DNA from: JAMQPK01 sp035937795
Lineage (GTDB): Bacteria > Acidobacteriota > Vicinamibacteria > Vicinamibacterales > JAMQPK01
Length of the DNA: 64,000 nt
Direction: 5' to 3'
Assembly: GCA_035937795.1 (NCBI GenBank)
Contig: DASZHO010000012.1
Span: 1-64,000 of the forward strand
The position numbers and the translations under genes were made by a program. Below the pieces are notes generated by a model. The model did not search any database. It saw nothing but the letters and a program-made list of their open reading frames with translations, and was not told where the DNA came from. Shown here piece by piece: positions 19,047 through 31,084 of the stretch; the first letter of the stretch is position 1; each line of letters opens with the position of its first letter.

Positions 19047-20162
19047 ATGGAGCACGCTTCCACGCCACAATTGAAAAAGACCCCTCTGAACGCCCGCCAT
19101 CGGGCTCTCGGCGCGCGAATGGTGCCCTTCGGAGGCTGGGATATGCCGGTCGAATACTCCGGCATCGTGGGCGAGCACATGGCCGTGCGAACCAGAGCCG
19201 GTCTGTTCGATGTGAGCCACATGGGCGAAATCGAGCTCGCCGGCAAGGACGCGCTGGCTGCCGTGCAGCTCATCAGCACGAACGACGCGTCAGGCCTCAG
19301 CATCGGGCAGGCGCAATACTCCGGGCTCACGACACCCGAGGGCACATTCGTCGACGACCTCCTTGTTTATCGGCTGGCGAGCGACCACTTTCTGCTCGTC
19401 GTGAACGCCGGCAACATCGAACGCGACTACCGCTGGATTGCGGACCACGTGGGCAGGCTGGGGGATGTCTCGGTGGTGAATTCGAGCGCCCGCTACGCGC
19501 TCCTGTCGGTGCAAGGTCCGGCGGCGATCGCGATCGTGCAGGAGCTCACCACGGTCGACCTTCAGTCCGTCAGATACTACTGGTTTACCCACGGCGAGGT
19601 CGCAGGCATACGAACCATCATTTCTCGGACCGGTTACACCGGCGAAGACGGATTCGAACTGTTCATGCCGCCGCAATCGGCCGAGCGGATGTGGAACACC
19701 CTGCTCGAAACCGGCGCCTCCGCGGGGCTCGTGCCGGTTGGCCTCGGCGCACGCGATACACTGAGACTGGAGGCCGGCATGCGGCTCTCCGGCCAGGACA
19801 TCGACGACACGACGACCGTCCTTGAAGCCGGACTGGGCTGGATCATCGGCAAGGAGAAGAAGGAAGAATTTATCGGCCGTGCCGCCCTCGAGCAGCAGAA
19901 ACGTACCGGCCTTGTCAGAAAGCTCGTCGGCTTCGAAATGACGGCGCCGGGCATCGCTCGCCACGGGTATGCGGCGATTGCAAACGGCAAGGAGGCCGTT
20001 GTGACGAGCGGCACCCAGACGCCCTTCTTGAAGAGGGCGATCGGCCTGGCGTACTTGCCGATAGAGGCCACGGCGCCGGAGACCGAATTCGAAGTGGATA
20101 TCCGCGGCCGCCGCACGCCCGCGCGCGTGGTACCGTTACCCTTTTACAAACGGCCGCGCTAG
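19047..20162 (+). CDS. gcvT: Glycine cleavage system aminomethyltransferase (T protein)
   Basis: This is a 371-residue, tetrahydrofolate-dependent aminomethyltransferase. It releases ammonia from the aminomethyl-lipoyl H protein and makes methylene-THF. Landmarks are LKKTPLNARHRALGARMVPF, GGWDMPVEYSGI, GLFDVSHMGEIEL, the conserved SRTGYTGEDGFELF segment and the C-terminal RPR end. The start at 19047 is chosen because family proteins begin at this segment; a longer in-frame reading from 18909 runs through the leader hairpin and repeats. The gene heads gcvT-gcvH-gcvP with short gaps. No lpd gene is present nearby. Confidence 0.95.
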   Translation: MEHASTPQLKKTPLNARHRALGARMVPFGGWDMPVEYSGIVGEHMAVRTRAGLFDVSHMGEIELAGKDALAAVQLISTNDASGLSIGQAQYSGLTTPEGTFVDDLLVYRLASDHFLLVVNAGNIERDYRWIADHVGRLGDVSVVNSSARYALLSVQGPAAIAIVQELTTVDLQSVRYYWFTHGEVAGIRTIISRTGYTGEDGFELFMPPQSAERMWNTLLETGASAGLVPVGLGARDTLRLEAGMRLSGQDIDDTTTVLEAGLGWIIGKEKKEEFIGRAALEQQKRTGLVRKLVGFEMTAPGIARHGYAAIANGKEAVVTSGTQTPFLKRAIGLAYLPIEATAPETEFEVDIRGRRTPARVVPLPFYKRPR

Positions 20163-20196
20163 GAGCCCCGCACGGCCGGCACGAAATGGAGCGAGA

Positions 20197-20568
20197 ATGT
20201 ATCCGAGCGATCGTCGCTATACAAAAGATCATGAGTGGGTCGCGTTATCGGGATCGCGCGGCCGCGTCGGCATTACCGACTACGCCCAGAACCAGCTTGG
20301 CGACGTCGTCTTTGTTGAGCTTCCCGAGGTGGGGCGAACGGTGACGCAAGGACAGTCCTGCGGCACCATCGAATCGGTGAAAGCGGTATCGGAGCTCTAC
20401 TGTCCGGTTTCGGGAAAGGTGGTCGAGGTGAACGGGGCGGTGACGTTGAAGCCCGAAGTCGTGAACACCGATCCCCACGGCACCTGGCTGATCGTCGTCG
20501 AGTTGAGCAATCTCAAGGAAGTCGACAACCTGCTCACGAGCGATCAGTACGCCGACCTCGTGAAATAA
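20197..20568 (+). CDS. gcvH: Glycine cleavage system lipoyl carrier (H protein)
   Basis: This is a 123-residue lipoyl-domain protein that shuttles the aminomethyl group between P, T and L proteins. It has KDHEWVAL, GITDYAQNQLGDVVFVELPE, the lipoylation site Lys in the loop GTIESVKAVSELYCPVSG, and TDPHGTWLIVVEL. Length and order match the family. It lies 34 bases after gcvT and 20 before gcvP. Confidence 0.96.
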   Translation: MYPSDRRYTKDHEWVALSGSRGRVGITDYAQNQLGDVVFVELPEVGRTVTQGQSCGTIESVKAVSELYCPVSGKVVEVNGAVTLKPEVVNTDPHGTWLIVVELSNLKEVDNLLTSDQYADLVK

Positions 20569-20588
20569 CAACGCTCCAGCGCGATTCC

Positions 20589-23474
20589 ATGCCTGTCCAG
20601 CGACCGGATAACTTCGAGCAGCGCCACATCGGCCCCGACGAACGACAGCTCCCGGGGATGCTGCGCGTCATCGGCGTGCCGTCGCTCGACGCGCTCGTCG
20701 ACGCGGCAATCCCCGGTGCCATCCGGCTCAAGAGACCGCTGCAACTGCCGCCGGCCGAAGCCGAGCACGATTACCTTCACCGGCTGCGCACGGTTGCCGC
20801 CCGGAATCAGGGATTCAAGTCGTTCATCGGGATGGGGTACTACGGCACCATCACGCCGAGCGTGATTCTGCGGAATCTGTTCGAAAACCCGTCCTGGTAT
20901 ACGCCTTACACCCCCTACCAGGCCGAGATCGCGCAGGGCCGGCTCGAGGCGCTTCTCAACTTCCAAACCATGGTGCGCGACCTGACGGCGATGGATATTG
21001 CGACGGCGTCGCTGCTGGATGAGGCCACGGCGGCGGCCGAAGCCATGACGTTGCTGCACCGCGTGCAACCCAGGCAGCCTTCCGGATCTCGCGACACGTT
21101 CTGGGTGTCGGAGAATGTGTTCCCGCAAACACTCGAGGTGCTGCGCGGGCGGGCCGAACCGCTTGGCATCACGATCCAGGTGGGCAGCCCGTCGGCCCCT
21201 CAATTCGGTCCCGAGGTCTATGCCGCCTTCGTCCAATCGCCCGACGACCATGGCGCGATTCTCAATCTGCGCGGCTTTATTTCGACCGCGCACAGAGCGA
21301 ACCTGCTGGTGGCGGTCGCAACCGATCTGCTGAGCCTCACCTTGATCGCGCCGCCCGGAGAAATGGACGCCGACGTCGTGATTGGCAGCGCCCAGCGGTT
21401 CGGCGTACCGATGGGATACGGAGGGCCGCACGCCGCATTTCTCGCCACGCGTGAACGCTTCGTGCGGCAGGCGCCGGGCCGCATCATCGGCGTCTCGGTT
21501 GACGCCCACGGGAACCTGGCCTATCGCATGACGCTGCAGACGCGCGAGCAGCACATTCGACGCGAGAAGGCCACGTCGAACATCTGCACGGCGCAGGCGC
21601 TGCTTGCCAATATCGCGGGCATGTACGCGGTGTATCACGGTCCGGATGGCCTCGCGTCCATTGCGAGCCGTGTCCATGAGCTGGCCGGCCGGCTGGAGCA
21701 CCATCTTGTCGGGCTCGGATACCGGCAGGCGAACGCGGCCTACTTCGACACGCTCCTCGTCGAGATTCCCGGCGGCCTCGGCGCAACCACCGATCGCGTG
21801 CGTGCGGCGGCGGAGCGTGCGCGCATGAATTTCCGCTACTTCCCCGACGGCCGGATCGGCATTGCGCTCGACGAAACCACGTCGGCGCAGGATGTCGGGA
21901 ACATCGCGCGCGTGCTGGCCGAGGCCGCTGCAAAACGGCCGCCGGACTCGACGATTGCTGCTTCAGGACCAATCCCCGGGGAGATGGCGCGCCGCACTCC
22001 GTTTCTCGCCCATCCGGTGTTCTCGGCGCATCGCTCGGAAACGAAGATGATGCGCTACTTGAAAGCGCTCGAGCGCAAGGACGTGGGTCTGGATCAGTCG
22101 ATGATTCCACTCGGGTCCTGCACGATGAAGCTGAATGCGGCGTCGGAGATGATTCCGGTCACCTGGCCTGAATTTTCCGAGGCGCACCCGTTCGCTCCGG
22201 TGGAGCAGATGCAGGGGTACGCGCAGATCATCCGCGAGCTGGAAGAGGCGCTGGCGGAAATCACCGGCTTCGCCGCTGTCTCGCTGCAGCCCAACTCGGG
22301 CGCGCAAGGCGAGCTGACCGGCCTGATAGTGATCCACGCGTACCATCGCTCCCGCGGCGACGTCCAGCGGGACGTCGTCTTGATCCCCTCGTCGGCCCAC
22401 GGAACGAATCCCGCCAGCGCCGTGATGGCCGGTTTGAAGGTGGTCGTGGTCGCAACCGATTCCCACGGCAACGTCGACGTGGGCGATTTGAAGGCGAAGG
22501 CCGCGCAATACCGTGAGCGGCTCGCCGCGCTGATGGTGACCTATCCGTCGACGCACGGCGTCTTCGAGGACGCGATTCAGGAAATCTGCAAGGTCGTTCA
22601 CCAGGCCGGCGGCCAGGTCTACATGGACGGCGCGAATATGAACGCGCAGGTGGGACTGACAAGCCCCGCCGCCATAGGCGCCGATGTCTGCCATTTGAAT
22701 CTGCACAAGACATTCGCCATCCCTCACGGTGGCGGCGGGCCTGGCATGGGGCCCATCGGCGTGGCCTCGCACCTCGCCGCCTTTCTGCCGGGCCATCCGG
22801 TGGTTCGCGTCGGCGGACCGCAGGCGATTCACTCCGTGTCGGCCGCGCCGTGGGGCTCGGCGAGCATTCTGCTGATTTCCTACGGCTACATCCGGATGCT
22901 GGGCGCCGAGGGGATGACGAACGCGACCAGATACGCCATCCTGAACGCCAACTACATCAAGCGGCGGCTCGAGGCGCATTACGACGTGCTCTATACCCGG
23001 CGCAACGGCACCGTCGCTCACGAGATGATCTTCGATTTGCGGAAGTTCAAGCCGGCGGGAATAGACGAGCTCGACATCGCGAAGCGGCTCATGGACTACG
23101 GGTTCCATGCGCCCACGGTCTCGTTCCCCGTGGCGGGCACGCTGATGATCGAGCCGACCGAAAGCGAGTCGCAGGAAGAGCTCGACCGGTTCTGCGACGC
23201 GATGATCGCGATCCGGCAGGAAATTCAGGCGGTCGTCGACGGCAAGGCCGATCCGCGCGACAACGTGCTGAAGAACGCACCGCACACGGCGGCGGCCATC
23301 GCCGCCGACGACTGGCCGCACCCTTACAGCCGCAACCAGGCCGCGTTTCCGCTACCGTATGTGAAGGCCGGCAAGTTTTGGCCTCCCGTCGGCCGCATCG
23401 ACAACGCCTATGGCGACCGGCATCTGATCTGCACGTGCCCCGACACGGCGGAGTACGCGGAGGCGGAACCTTAG
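20589..23474 (+). CDS. gcvP: Glycine dehydrogenase (decarboxylating), single-chain P protein
   Basis: This is a 961-residue PLP enzyme that decarboxylates glycine and loads the H protein. It is the fused, full-length form rather than two GcvPA/GcvPB subunits. The N-terminal half has RHIGPDERQ, FIGMGYYGTITPSVILRN and NPSWYTPYTPYQAEIAQGRL. The C-terminal half has SMIPLGSCTMKLNAASEM, GSGAQGE-type loop SLQPNSGAQGELTGL, SAHGTNPASA and the PLP lysine K707 in HLNLHKTFAIPHGGGGPG. All catalytic segments are intact, and it ends the gcv operon. Confidence 0.96.
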   Translation: MPVQRPDNFEQRHIGPDERQLPGMLRVIGVPSLDALVDAAIPGAIRLKRPLQLPPAEAEHDYLHRLRTVAARNQGFKSFIGMGYYGTITPSVILRNLFENPSWYTPYTPYQAEIAQGRLEALLNFQTMVRDLTAMDIATASLLDEATAAAEAMTLLHRVQPRQPSGSRDTFWVSENVFPQTLEVLRGRAEPLGITIQVGSPSAPQFGPEVYAAFVQSPDDHGAILNLRGFISTAHRANLLVAVATDLLSLTLIAPPGEMDADVVIGSAQRFGVPMGYGGPHAAFLATRERFVRQAPGRIIGVSVDAHGNLAYRMTLQTREQHIRREKATSNICTAQALLANIAGMYAVYHGPDGLASIASRVHELAGRLEHHLVGLGYRQANAAYFDTLLVEIPGGLGATTDRVRAAAERARMNFRYFPDGRIGIALDETTSAQDVGNIARVLAEAAAKRPPDSTIAASGPIPGEMARRTPFLAHPVFSAHRSETKMMRYLKALERKDVGLDQSMIPLGSCTMKLNAASEMIPVTWPEFSEAHPFAPVEQMQGYAQIIRELEEALAEITGFAAVSLQPNSGAQGELTGLIVIHAYHRSRGDVQRDVVLIPSSAHGTNPASAVMAGLKVVVVATDSHGNVDVGDLKAKAAQYRERLAALMVTYPSTHGVFEDAIQEICKVVHQAGGQVYMDGANMNAQVGLTSPAAIGADVCHLNLHKTFAIPHGGGGPGMGPIGVASHLAAFLPGHPVVRVGGPQAIHSVSAAPWGSASILLISYGYIRMLGAEGMTNATRYAILNANYIKRRLEAHYDVLYTRRNGTVAHEMIFDLRKFKPAGIDELDIAKRLMDYGFHAPTVSFPVAGTLMIEPTESESQEELDRFCDAMIAIRQEIQAVVDGKADPRDNVLKNAPHTAAAIAADDWPHPYSRNQAAFPLPYVKAGKFWPPVGRIDNAYGDRHLICTCPDTAEYAEAEP

Positions 23475-23486
23475 GCCGGGCGAACC

Positions 23487-24374
23487 TCAGGCAGGAACGG
23501 GATTGCCGATCGCCATCTTGCGAAACATGGCGTGAAGTTCCCTGGTGATCGGGCCGGGCGCGCCGGAACCGATCTGGCGATCGTCGACCCGCACGATCGG
23601 CATTACTTCGCGAGTCGTCCCGGTCAGAAACACCTCGTCTGCGCCATACACATCGTCGTCGTGGATCATGGCCTCGCTCACCGGGATGCCCGCGGCCTGT
23701 CCGACCTCCCACATGAACTCCCGCGTGATGCCGGGCAGCAGGCCGACGCTCAGCGGCGGGGTAAGCGCCGCGCCCCCCTTGACGATGAAGAAGTTCGAGA
23801 GCGCGCATTCGGCAAGCTCGCCCTTGTAGTTCCGCATCATGACTTCGTAGGCGCCGAGTCTGTAGCCCTCCTGCATCGCCAGGGCGCAGTTCAGCAGGTT
23901 GTTCGATTTGATCATCGGATTCACCGTCTGCGGATGATTGCGCACGATCGACGAGATGATCACCCGCACGCCGTCCGCGTACAGGTCCGCGGCCGGATCG
24001 ACGTGCGGCTTGACAATCGTCACCAGCGACGGAGCAGGCGTGGCCGCCGGATCGTAGGTGAGCTCACCGACGCCGCGCGTGAGCAGGATCCGGATGTACC
24101 ACTCCGTGTCGTGGGGCGCGGTCCGCGACGCGTGCTCCACGGTTTCCGCAATCCGATCGGCCACCTCACCGTCCGTGAGGGGCACCGCCAGCGCGATCAT
24201 TTCGGCAGACCGTCGCAGCCGACGCAGATGCCGATCGATCAGAAACGGCTTGCGGTTGTACGTGCGCAGCGTTTCATACACACCCTCGCCGTACAGAAAT
24301 CCATGATCGAACACCGAGACGACTGCCTGCCGCTCATCGGTGATCTTTCCGTTGACATTGACTGTCGCCGCCAT
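23487..24374 (-). CDS. Class IV aminotransferase (branched-chain/D-amino acid type)
   Basis: This is a 295-residue fold-type IV PLP enzyme. It has VSVFDHGFLYGEGVYETLRT, DRHLRRLRRSAEMI, YIRILLTRGVGEL, the PLP Lys in PMIKSNNLLNCALA, ECALSNFFIV and PGITREFMWEV. These fit IlvE, D-amino acid transaminase and aminodeoxychorismate lyase alike. Branched-chain aminotransferase is most likely because of overall length, but the specificity residues are not decisive. It converges on gcvP with 12 bases between, and is divergent from the NAD(P)HX repair gene. Confidence 0.85.
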   Translation of the reverse strand: MAATVNVNGKITDERQAVVSVFDHGFLYGEGVYETLRTYNRKPFLIDRHLRRLRRSAEMIALAVPLTDGEVADRIAETVEHASRTAPHDTEWYIRILLTRGVGELTYDPAATPAPSLVTIVKPHVDPAADLYADGVRVIISSIVRNHPQTVNPMIKSNNLLNCALAMQEGYRLGAYEVMMRNYKGELAECALSNFFIVKGGAALTPPLSVGLLPGITREFMWEVGQAAGIPVSEAMIHDDDVYGADEVFLTGTTREVMPIVRVDDRQIGSGAPGPITRELHAMFRKMAIGNPVPA

Positions 24375-24410
24375 GAGCGAAGCGTACTTCCTATGCTAGA
24401 CTTCGCGCAA

Positions 24411-25994
24411 ATGCGGGTGTTGAATGCCGCTCAGATGCGGGATGCCGACCGCCAGACGATCGAGGAAATCGGTATTCCCTCGATGGTCCTGATGGAGAAC
24501 GCGGGACGCCAGGTCGTGGCGGCGCTCGAAGCGGCCTACGACGATCTCGCCGATCGCCACGTCGCCGTGCTGTGCGGGCACGGCAACAACGGCGGCGACG
24601 GCTTCGTCGTCGCGCGCACGCTGTATCAGCGCGGCACCGACGTGTCGGTATTCGTCATCGGTAGCCTGAGTTCGATCAAGGGCGACGCGCGGCTGAACGT
24701 CGAGATTCTTGGACGGCTCGGCATCACCGTCGTCGAAATCAACGACGAGCAGGCGTGGGAGCTGCACTTCTCGGAGATCTCGACCTGCGATCTCATCGTC
24801 GACGCGATCTTCGGCACCGGCCTGGCGTCTCCGCTGGCCGGGATGCTCGAGACCGTGGCCGCCGACATCAACGCATCGGGCATTCCGGTGACCGCCGTCG
24901 ATCTTCCGAGCGGCCTCTCCGCCGATCACGCCGACCCCATTGGCGACTGCATTCGCGCGGCGATGACCGTGACGCTGGCGGCGCCGAAACTGCCCCTGGT
25001 GCTGCCGCCGGCTGAGGCGCACGCGGGCAATATCGTCGTCGCCGACATCGGGATTCCACCCGGGGTAATCGAGCACCTCGCAGGCCCCCGCCTTGATCTG
25101 CTCACGCGTGAAGCGATGCGGGAAATGATCCACCCGCGCGGAGCAGATTCGAACAAAGGCGATTTTGGCCACGTGCTGATCGTGGCCGGCTCGCGCGGCA
25201 AGAGCGGCGCCGCACATCTGGCGGGCATCGGCGCGCTGCGATCGGGCGCCGGTCTTGTCAGCGTGGCCACGCCGATGAGCGCTCAGCCGGTGATTGCCGC
25301 AATGGCCCCTGAGTACATGACCGTTCCGCTGCAGGAGACGGCCGATGGGCAGGTGGCTGGCGCGGCCATCGAGCGGCTTCTCACATTGGAGCAGGACGTC
25401 ATCGCGGTGGGACCGGGTCTCGGAACCGGTCCGGACGTGACCGCGCTCGTCCAAGGATTGATCGAGCGAAGCGAAAGCCCGCTCGTGCTCGACGCCGATG
25501 CGTTGAACGTGCTGGCCGCCGATCCCGAACGCCTGCAGGGCGCCGCCTCGCGGCCCATTGTCATCACACCGCATCCTGGCGAGATGGCGCGGCTCGCGGG
25601 CACGTCGGTCGAGGATGTGCAGAGCAGCCGTCTCGACGCCGCTCGCGATTTCGCCGTCGCGCATCAAATCTACGTCGTGCTCAAGGGGTACCGAACGCTC
25701 GTCGCCACGCCCGAAGGCAAGGTCTTCATCAATCCGCTCGGCAATCCCGGCATGGCGACCGGCGGCACCGGCGACGTGCTGACGGGCGTGCTCGCAGCCT
25801 GGCTCGCGCAGCTGCTCGATGCTGAGGCGGCGTGCAAGCTCGCCGTCTATCTTCACGCGCTGGCGGGAGACCTGACAGAGGCCGACGAAGGCGAAGTGGC
25901 GATGACGGCAGGCGATCTCGCCGCCCATCTGGGAGACGCCGTGCTGGAATTGACCGCCACCCGCAAGGTCGAATCGTCGGCGAACGACCGCTAA
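24411..25994 (+). CDS. nnr: Bifunctional NAD(P)H-hydrate epimerase/ADP-dependent dehydratase
   Basis: The N-terminal ~215 residues are the YjeF epimerase domain (VLNAAQMRDADRQTIEEIGI, LMENAGRQVV, LCGHGNNGGDGFVVARTL). The C-terminal part is the ribokinase-fold dehydratase (GDFGHVLIVAGSRGKSGAAH, ITPHPGEMARLAG, LGNPGMATGGTGDVLTGVLA). Together they repair hydrated NADH/NADPH. ATG 24411 begins at the conserved VLNAAQMR; an alternative ATG is at 24393. tsaE begins with the base after its stop codon, a common pairing in bacteria. Confidence 0.93.
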   Translation: MRVLNAAQMRDADRQTIEEIGIPSMVLMENAGRQVVAALEAAYDDLADRHVAVLCGHGNNGGDGFVVARTLYQRGTDVSVFVIGSLSSIKGDARLNVEILGRLGITVVEINDEQAWELHFSEISTCDLIVDAIFGTGLASPLAGMLETVAADINASGIPVTAVDLPSGLSADHADPIGDCIRAAMTVTLAAPKLPLVLPPAEAHAGNIVVADIGIPPGVIEHLAGPRLDLLTREAMREMIHPRGADSNKGDFGHVLIVAGSRGKSGAAHLAGIGALRSGAGLVSVATPMSAQPVIAAMAPEYMTVPLQETADGQVAGAAIERLLTLEQDVIAVGPGLGTGPDVTALVQGLIERSESPLVLDADALNVLAADPERLQGAASRPIVITPHPGEMARLAGTSVEDVQSSRLDAARDFAVAHQIYVVLKGYRTLVATPEGKVFINPLGNPGMATGGTGDVLTGVLAAWLAQLLDAEAACKLAVYLHALAGDLTEADEGEVAMTAGDLAAHLGDAVLELTATRKVESSANDR

Positions 25995-26405
25995 ATGCCC
26001 CGAACGGTCGTGACGCACTCCGAACAGGAAACCTTCGCGCTGGCTGAAGAGGTCGGACGCGGTCTCGAGCCCGGTGAGTTCGTGCTCCTGCACGGCGACC
26101 TTGGCGCCGGTAAGACGGTGTTCGTTCGCGGCCTCGCCGCCGGGTTGGGCATCGATCCCGACACCGTGACCAGTCCAACCTTCGTGCTGATCCAGCACTA
26201 CAGCGGGCCAACGCCGTTGATTCACGCGGATCTGTATCGCCTCGATAGCGGGGCAGCCGTCGACGACCTGGGCCTGGAAGACATCGGCAGCGGGGGAGTC
26301 GTTGCCGTCGAGTGGGCCGACCGGATGCCGCGTCCGCCGGCGCACAGCGTGTCGGTGACGATCGAAGACGCGGGCGACGACCGCCGTCGCATTACGATCG
26401 GCTAA
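25995..26405 (+). CDS. tsaE: tRNA threonylcarbamoyladenosine biosynthesis ATPase
   Basis: This is a 136-residue P-loop ATPase, which supports TsaB-TsaD in making t6A at tRNA position 37. The P-loop is GDLGAGKT with K40. It also has TSPTFVLIQHY, the conserved HADLYRLDS, DLGLEDIGSGGVVAVEWADR. The coupling TAA-ATG with the upstream nnr gene suggests cotranscription. Size and motif order are normal for the family. Confidence 0.95.
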   Translation: MPRTVVTHSEQETFALAEEVGRGLEPGEFVLLHGDLGAGKTVFVRGLAAGLGIDPDTVTSPTFVLIQHYSGPTPLIHADLYRLDSGAAVDDLGLEDIGSGGVVAVEWADRMPRPPAHSVSVTIEDAGDDRRRITIG

Positions 26406-26478
26406 CTTCCCACTTTCTACTTTCTACTTTCCACTTTCTTTCCACTTTTAACTTTTGACTTTTAACTTTTCACTTTCC
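26406..26478. repeat. Pyrimidine-rich ~7-bp tandem repeat between tsaE and guaB
   Basis: Degenerate units of the form ACTTTYN are arrayed in tandem: two ACTTTCT, ACTTTCC, ACTTTCT, an irregular TTCC, then ACTTTTA, ACTTTTG, ACTTTTA, ACTTTTC and ACTTTCC. About nine units fill nearly the whole gap between the convergent genes. It is AT-rich and strand-asymmetric in an otherwise GC-rich window. Confidence 0.85.
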
Positions 26479-26494
26479 AGCTGCACCCTACTCC

Positions 26495-28033
26495 CTACTC
26501 CGACCTGTAGTTCGGCGCTTCTTTCGTGATCGTCACGTCGTGCACGTGGCTCTCGCGCGCGCCAGCCTGAGTGATCCGGATCAGCCGCGCCTCCTTCTGC
26601 AGCGCCGGAATCGTCGCGCAGCCGCAGTAGCCCATGCCCGCCCGCAAGCCGCCCACGAGCTGGTGAATCATCGTCGCCAGGCTGCCCTTGTGCGCCACGC
26701 GGCCTTCGATGCCTTCGGGTACCAATTTCTCCGGGGCCTGTTCTCCAGCCTCCAGGTCGAACTCGTCCTGGAAATACCGATCGCGGCTGCCGCGGCGCAT
26801 CGCGCCGAGCGAACCCATTCCGCGGTATTCCTTGAAGCTGCGGCCCTGATACAGAATCAGCTCGCCCGGGCTCTCGTCGGTGCCGGCGAACAGATTGCCA
26901 ATCATGACCGAGGTGGCGCCCACCGCAATCGCCTTGGTGATGTCGCCGGAGAAGCGTACGCCGCCGTCGGCAATGACCGGGACGCGATGCGGCGCGGCGG
27001 CGCGCGCGCACTCCATGACGGCCGTGATCATCGGCACGCCGATGCCGGCGATGATACGGGTCGTGCAGATCGAGCCGGCGCCGATGCCCACCTTCACGGC
27101 GTCCACCCCCCGATCGATGAGCGCTTCGGTGCCCTCGGCGGTCGCCACGTTGCCCGCAATGATGTCGATCCCCGAATGCTCCCGACGCAGCCGCGCCACC
27201 ATGTCGAGCACGCTTTGTGAATGCCCGTGCGCGGTATCGACGACGAGCACGTCCACATGGGCGTCCACCAGCGCAGCTGCACGGTCCGGCGTGTCGCGCG
27301 CAATGCCCACCGCGGCCCCTACACGCAGCCGGCCGAGGTTGTCCTTCGACGCGTGGGGATACTTGATCTGCTTCTGGATATCCTTGACGGTGATCAGGCC
27401 CTTCAGCTTGAAGTCGCGATCCACGACCAGCAGCTTCTCCACCTTGTGGCGGTGCAGGATCTCTCTGGCGGCGTCGAGGGTCGTCCCCACGGGCACCGTG
27501 ATGAGATTCTCGCGCGTCATCACCGACGAGATCGGCCGATCGACGTTGGTCTCGAATCGGAGATCCCGGTTGGTGAGGATCCCGGCGAGCCGGCCTTCCT
27601 TGTGGCCGCCCTCGGTGATCGGCACGCCCGAGATGCGGTACTTCTTCATCAGCTCGAGCGCTTCGTAGATGCGGTGCTCGGGTGACAGCGTGATGGGGTT
27701 GACGATCATCCCGCTCTCGGACCGTTTGACGCGATCCACTTCCGACGCCTGTTCGTGAATCGACAGGTTCTTGTGGATCACGCCGATGCCGCCGTGCTGC
27801 GCCATCGCGATGGCCAGGCGCGACTCGGTGACCGTATCCATGGCGGCGCTGGCGAGCGGCACATTCAGCTGGATGTTCCTCGTAAACCGCGTGGTGACAT
27901 CCACCTGGCTGGGCACGACGGTGGAATGCCTGGGAACGAGCAGGACGTCGTCAAAGGTCAGCGCAGTCGGAAGATCGGTGATGACGTCTATGGCGCCCAG
28001 CTGAAGAATAGACGTCGCATTCCTTGGCTCCAT
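26495..28033 (-). CDS. guaB: Inosine-5'-monophosphate dehydrogenase
   Basis: This is a 512-residue enzyme. It oxidises IMP to XMP with NAD+, the committed GMP step. The N-terminal catalytic part has ALTFDDVLLVPRHSTVVPSQ, followed by two CBS motifs as an insertion (LTNRDLRFE, VTREN-type TRENLITVPVGT). The catalytic loop GAGSICTTRIIAGIGVP contains Cys323, then ADGGVRFSGDITKAIAVGA and GYCGCATIP. It is the third gene in a reverse-strand series M23-secA-guaB, 41 bases after secA. Confidence 0.96.
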   Translation of the reverse strand: MEPRNATSILQLGAIDVITDLPTALTFDDVLLVPRHSTVVPSQVDVTTRFTRNIQLNVPLASAAMDTVTESRLAIAMAQHGGIGVIHKNLSIHEQASEVDRVKRSESGMIVNPITLSPEHRIYEALELMKKYRISGVPITEGGHKEGRLAGILTNRDLRFETNVDRPISSVMTRENLITVPVGTTLDAAREILHRHKVEKLLVVDRDFKLKGLITVKDIQKQIKYPHASKDNLGRLRVGAAVGIARDTPDRAAALVDAHVDVLVVDTAHGHSQSVLDMVARLRREHSGIDIIAGNVATAEGTEALIDRGVDAVKVGIGAGSICTTRIIAGIGVPMITAVMECARAAAPHRVPVIADGGVRFSGDITKAIAVGATSVMIGNLFAGTDESPGELILYQGRSFKEYRGMGSLGAMRRGSRDRYFQDEFDLEAGEQAPEKLVPEGIEGRVAHKGSLATMIHQLVGGLRAGMGYCGCATIPALQKEARLIRITQAGARESHVHDVTITKEAPNYRSE

Positions 28034-28074
28034 TCGTCCTTTCAGGCCCGCCCGACGGCCGTGCTACATCAGAG

Positions 28075-30996
<2,922 letters not shown>

Positions 30997-31084
30997 GGGA
31001 AATCTTTACGAGGATATTCAGACGATTTTAGCGGACCTGGCCCGGAATGTCTAACAGCCCGCCGCGCCGGGCGCGAGAATGGAT

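Noticed and set aside
24396..26345. 649-residue reverse frame opposite the NAD(P)HX repair gene
   Set aside because: Shadow of a confidently identified gene; Arg/His/Gly-rich with no motif.
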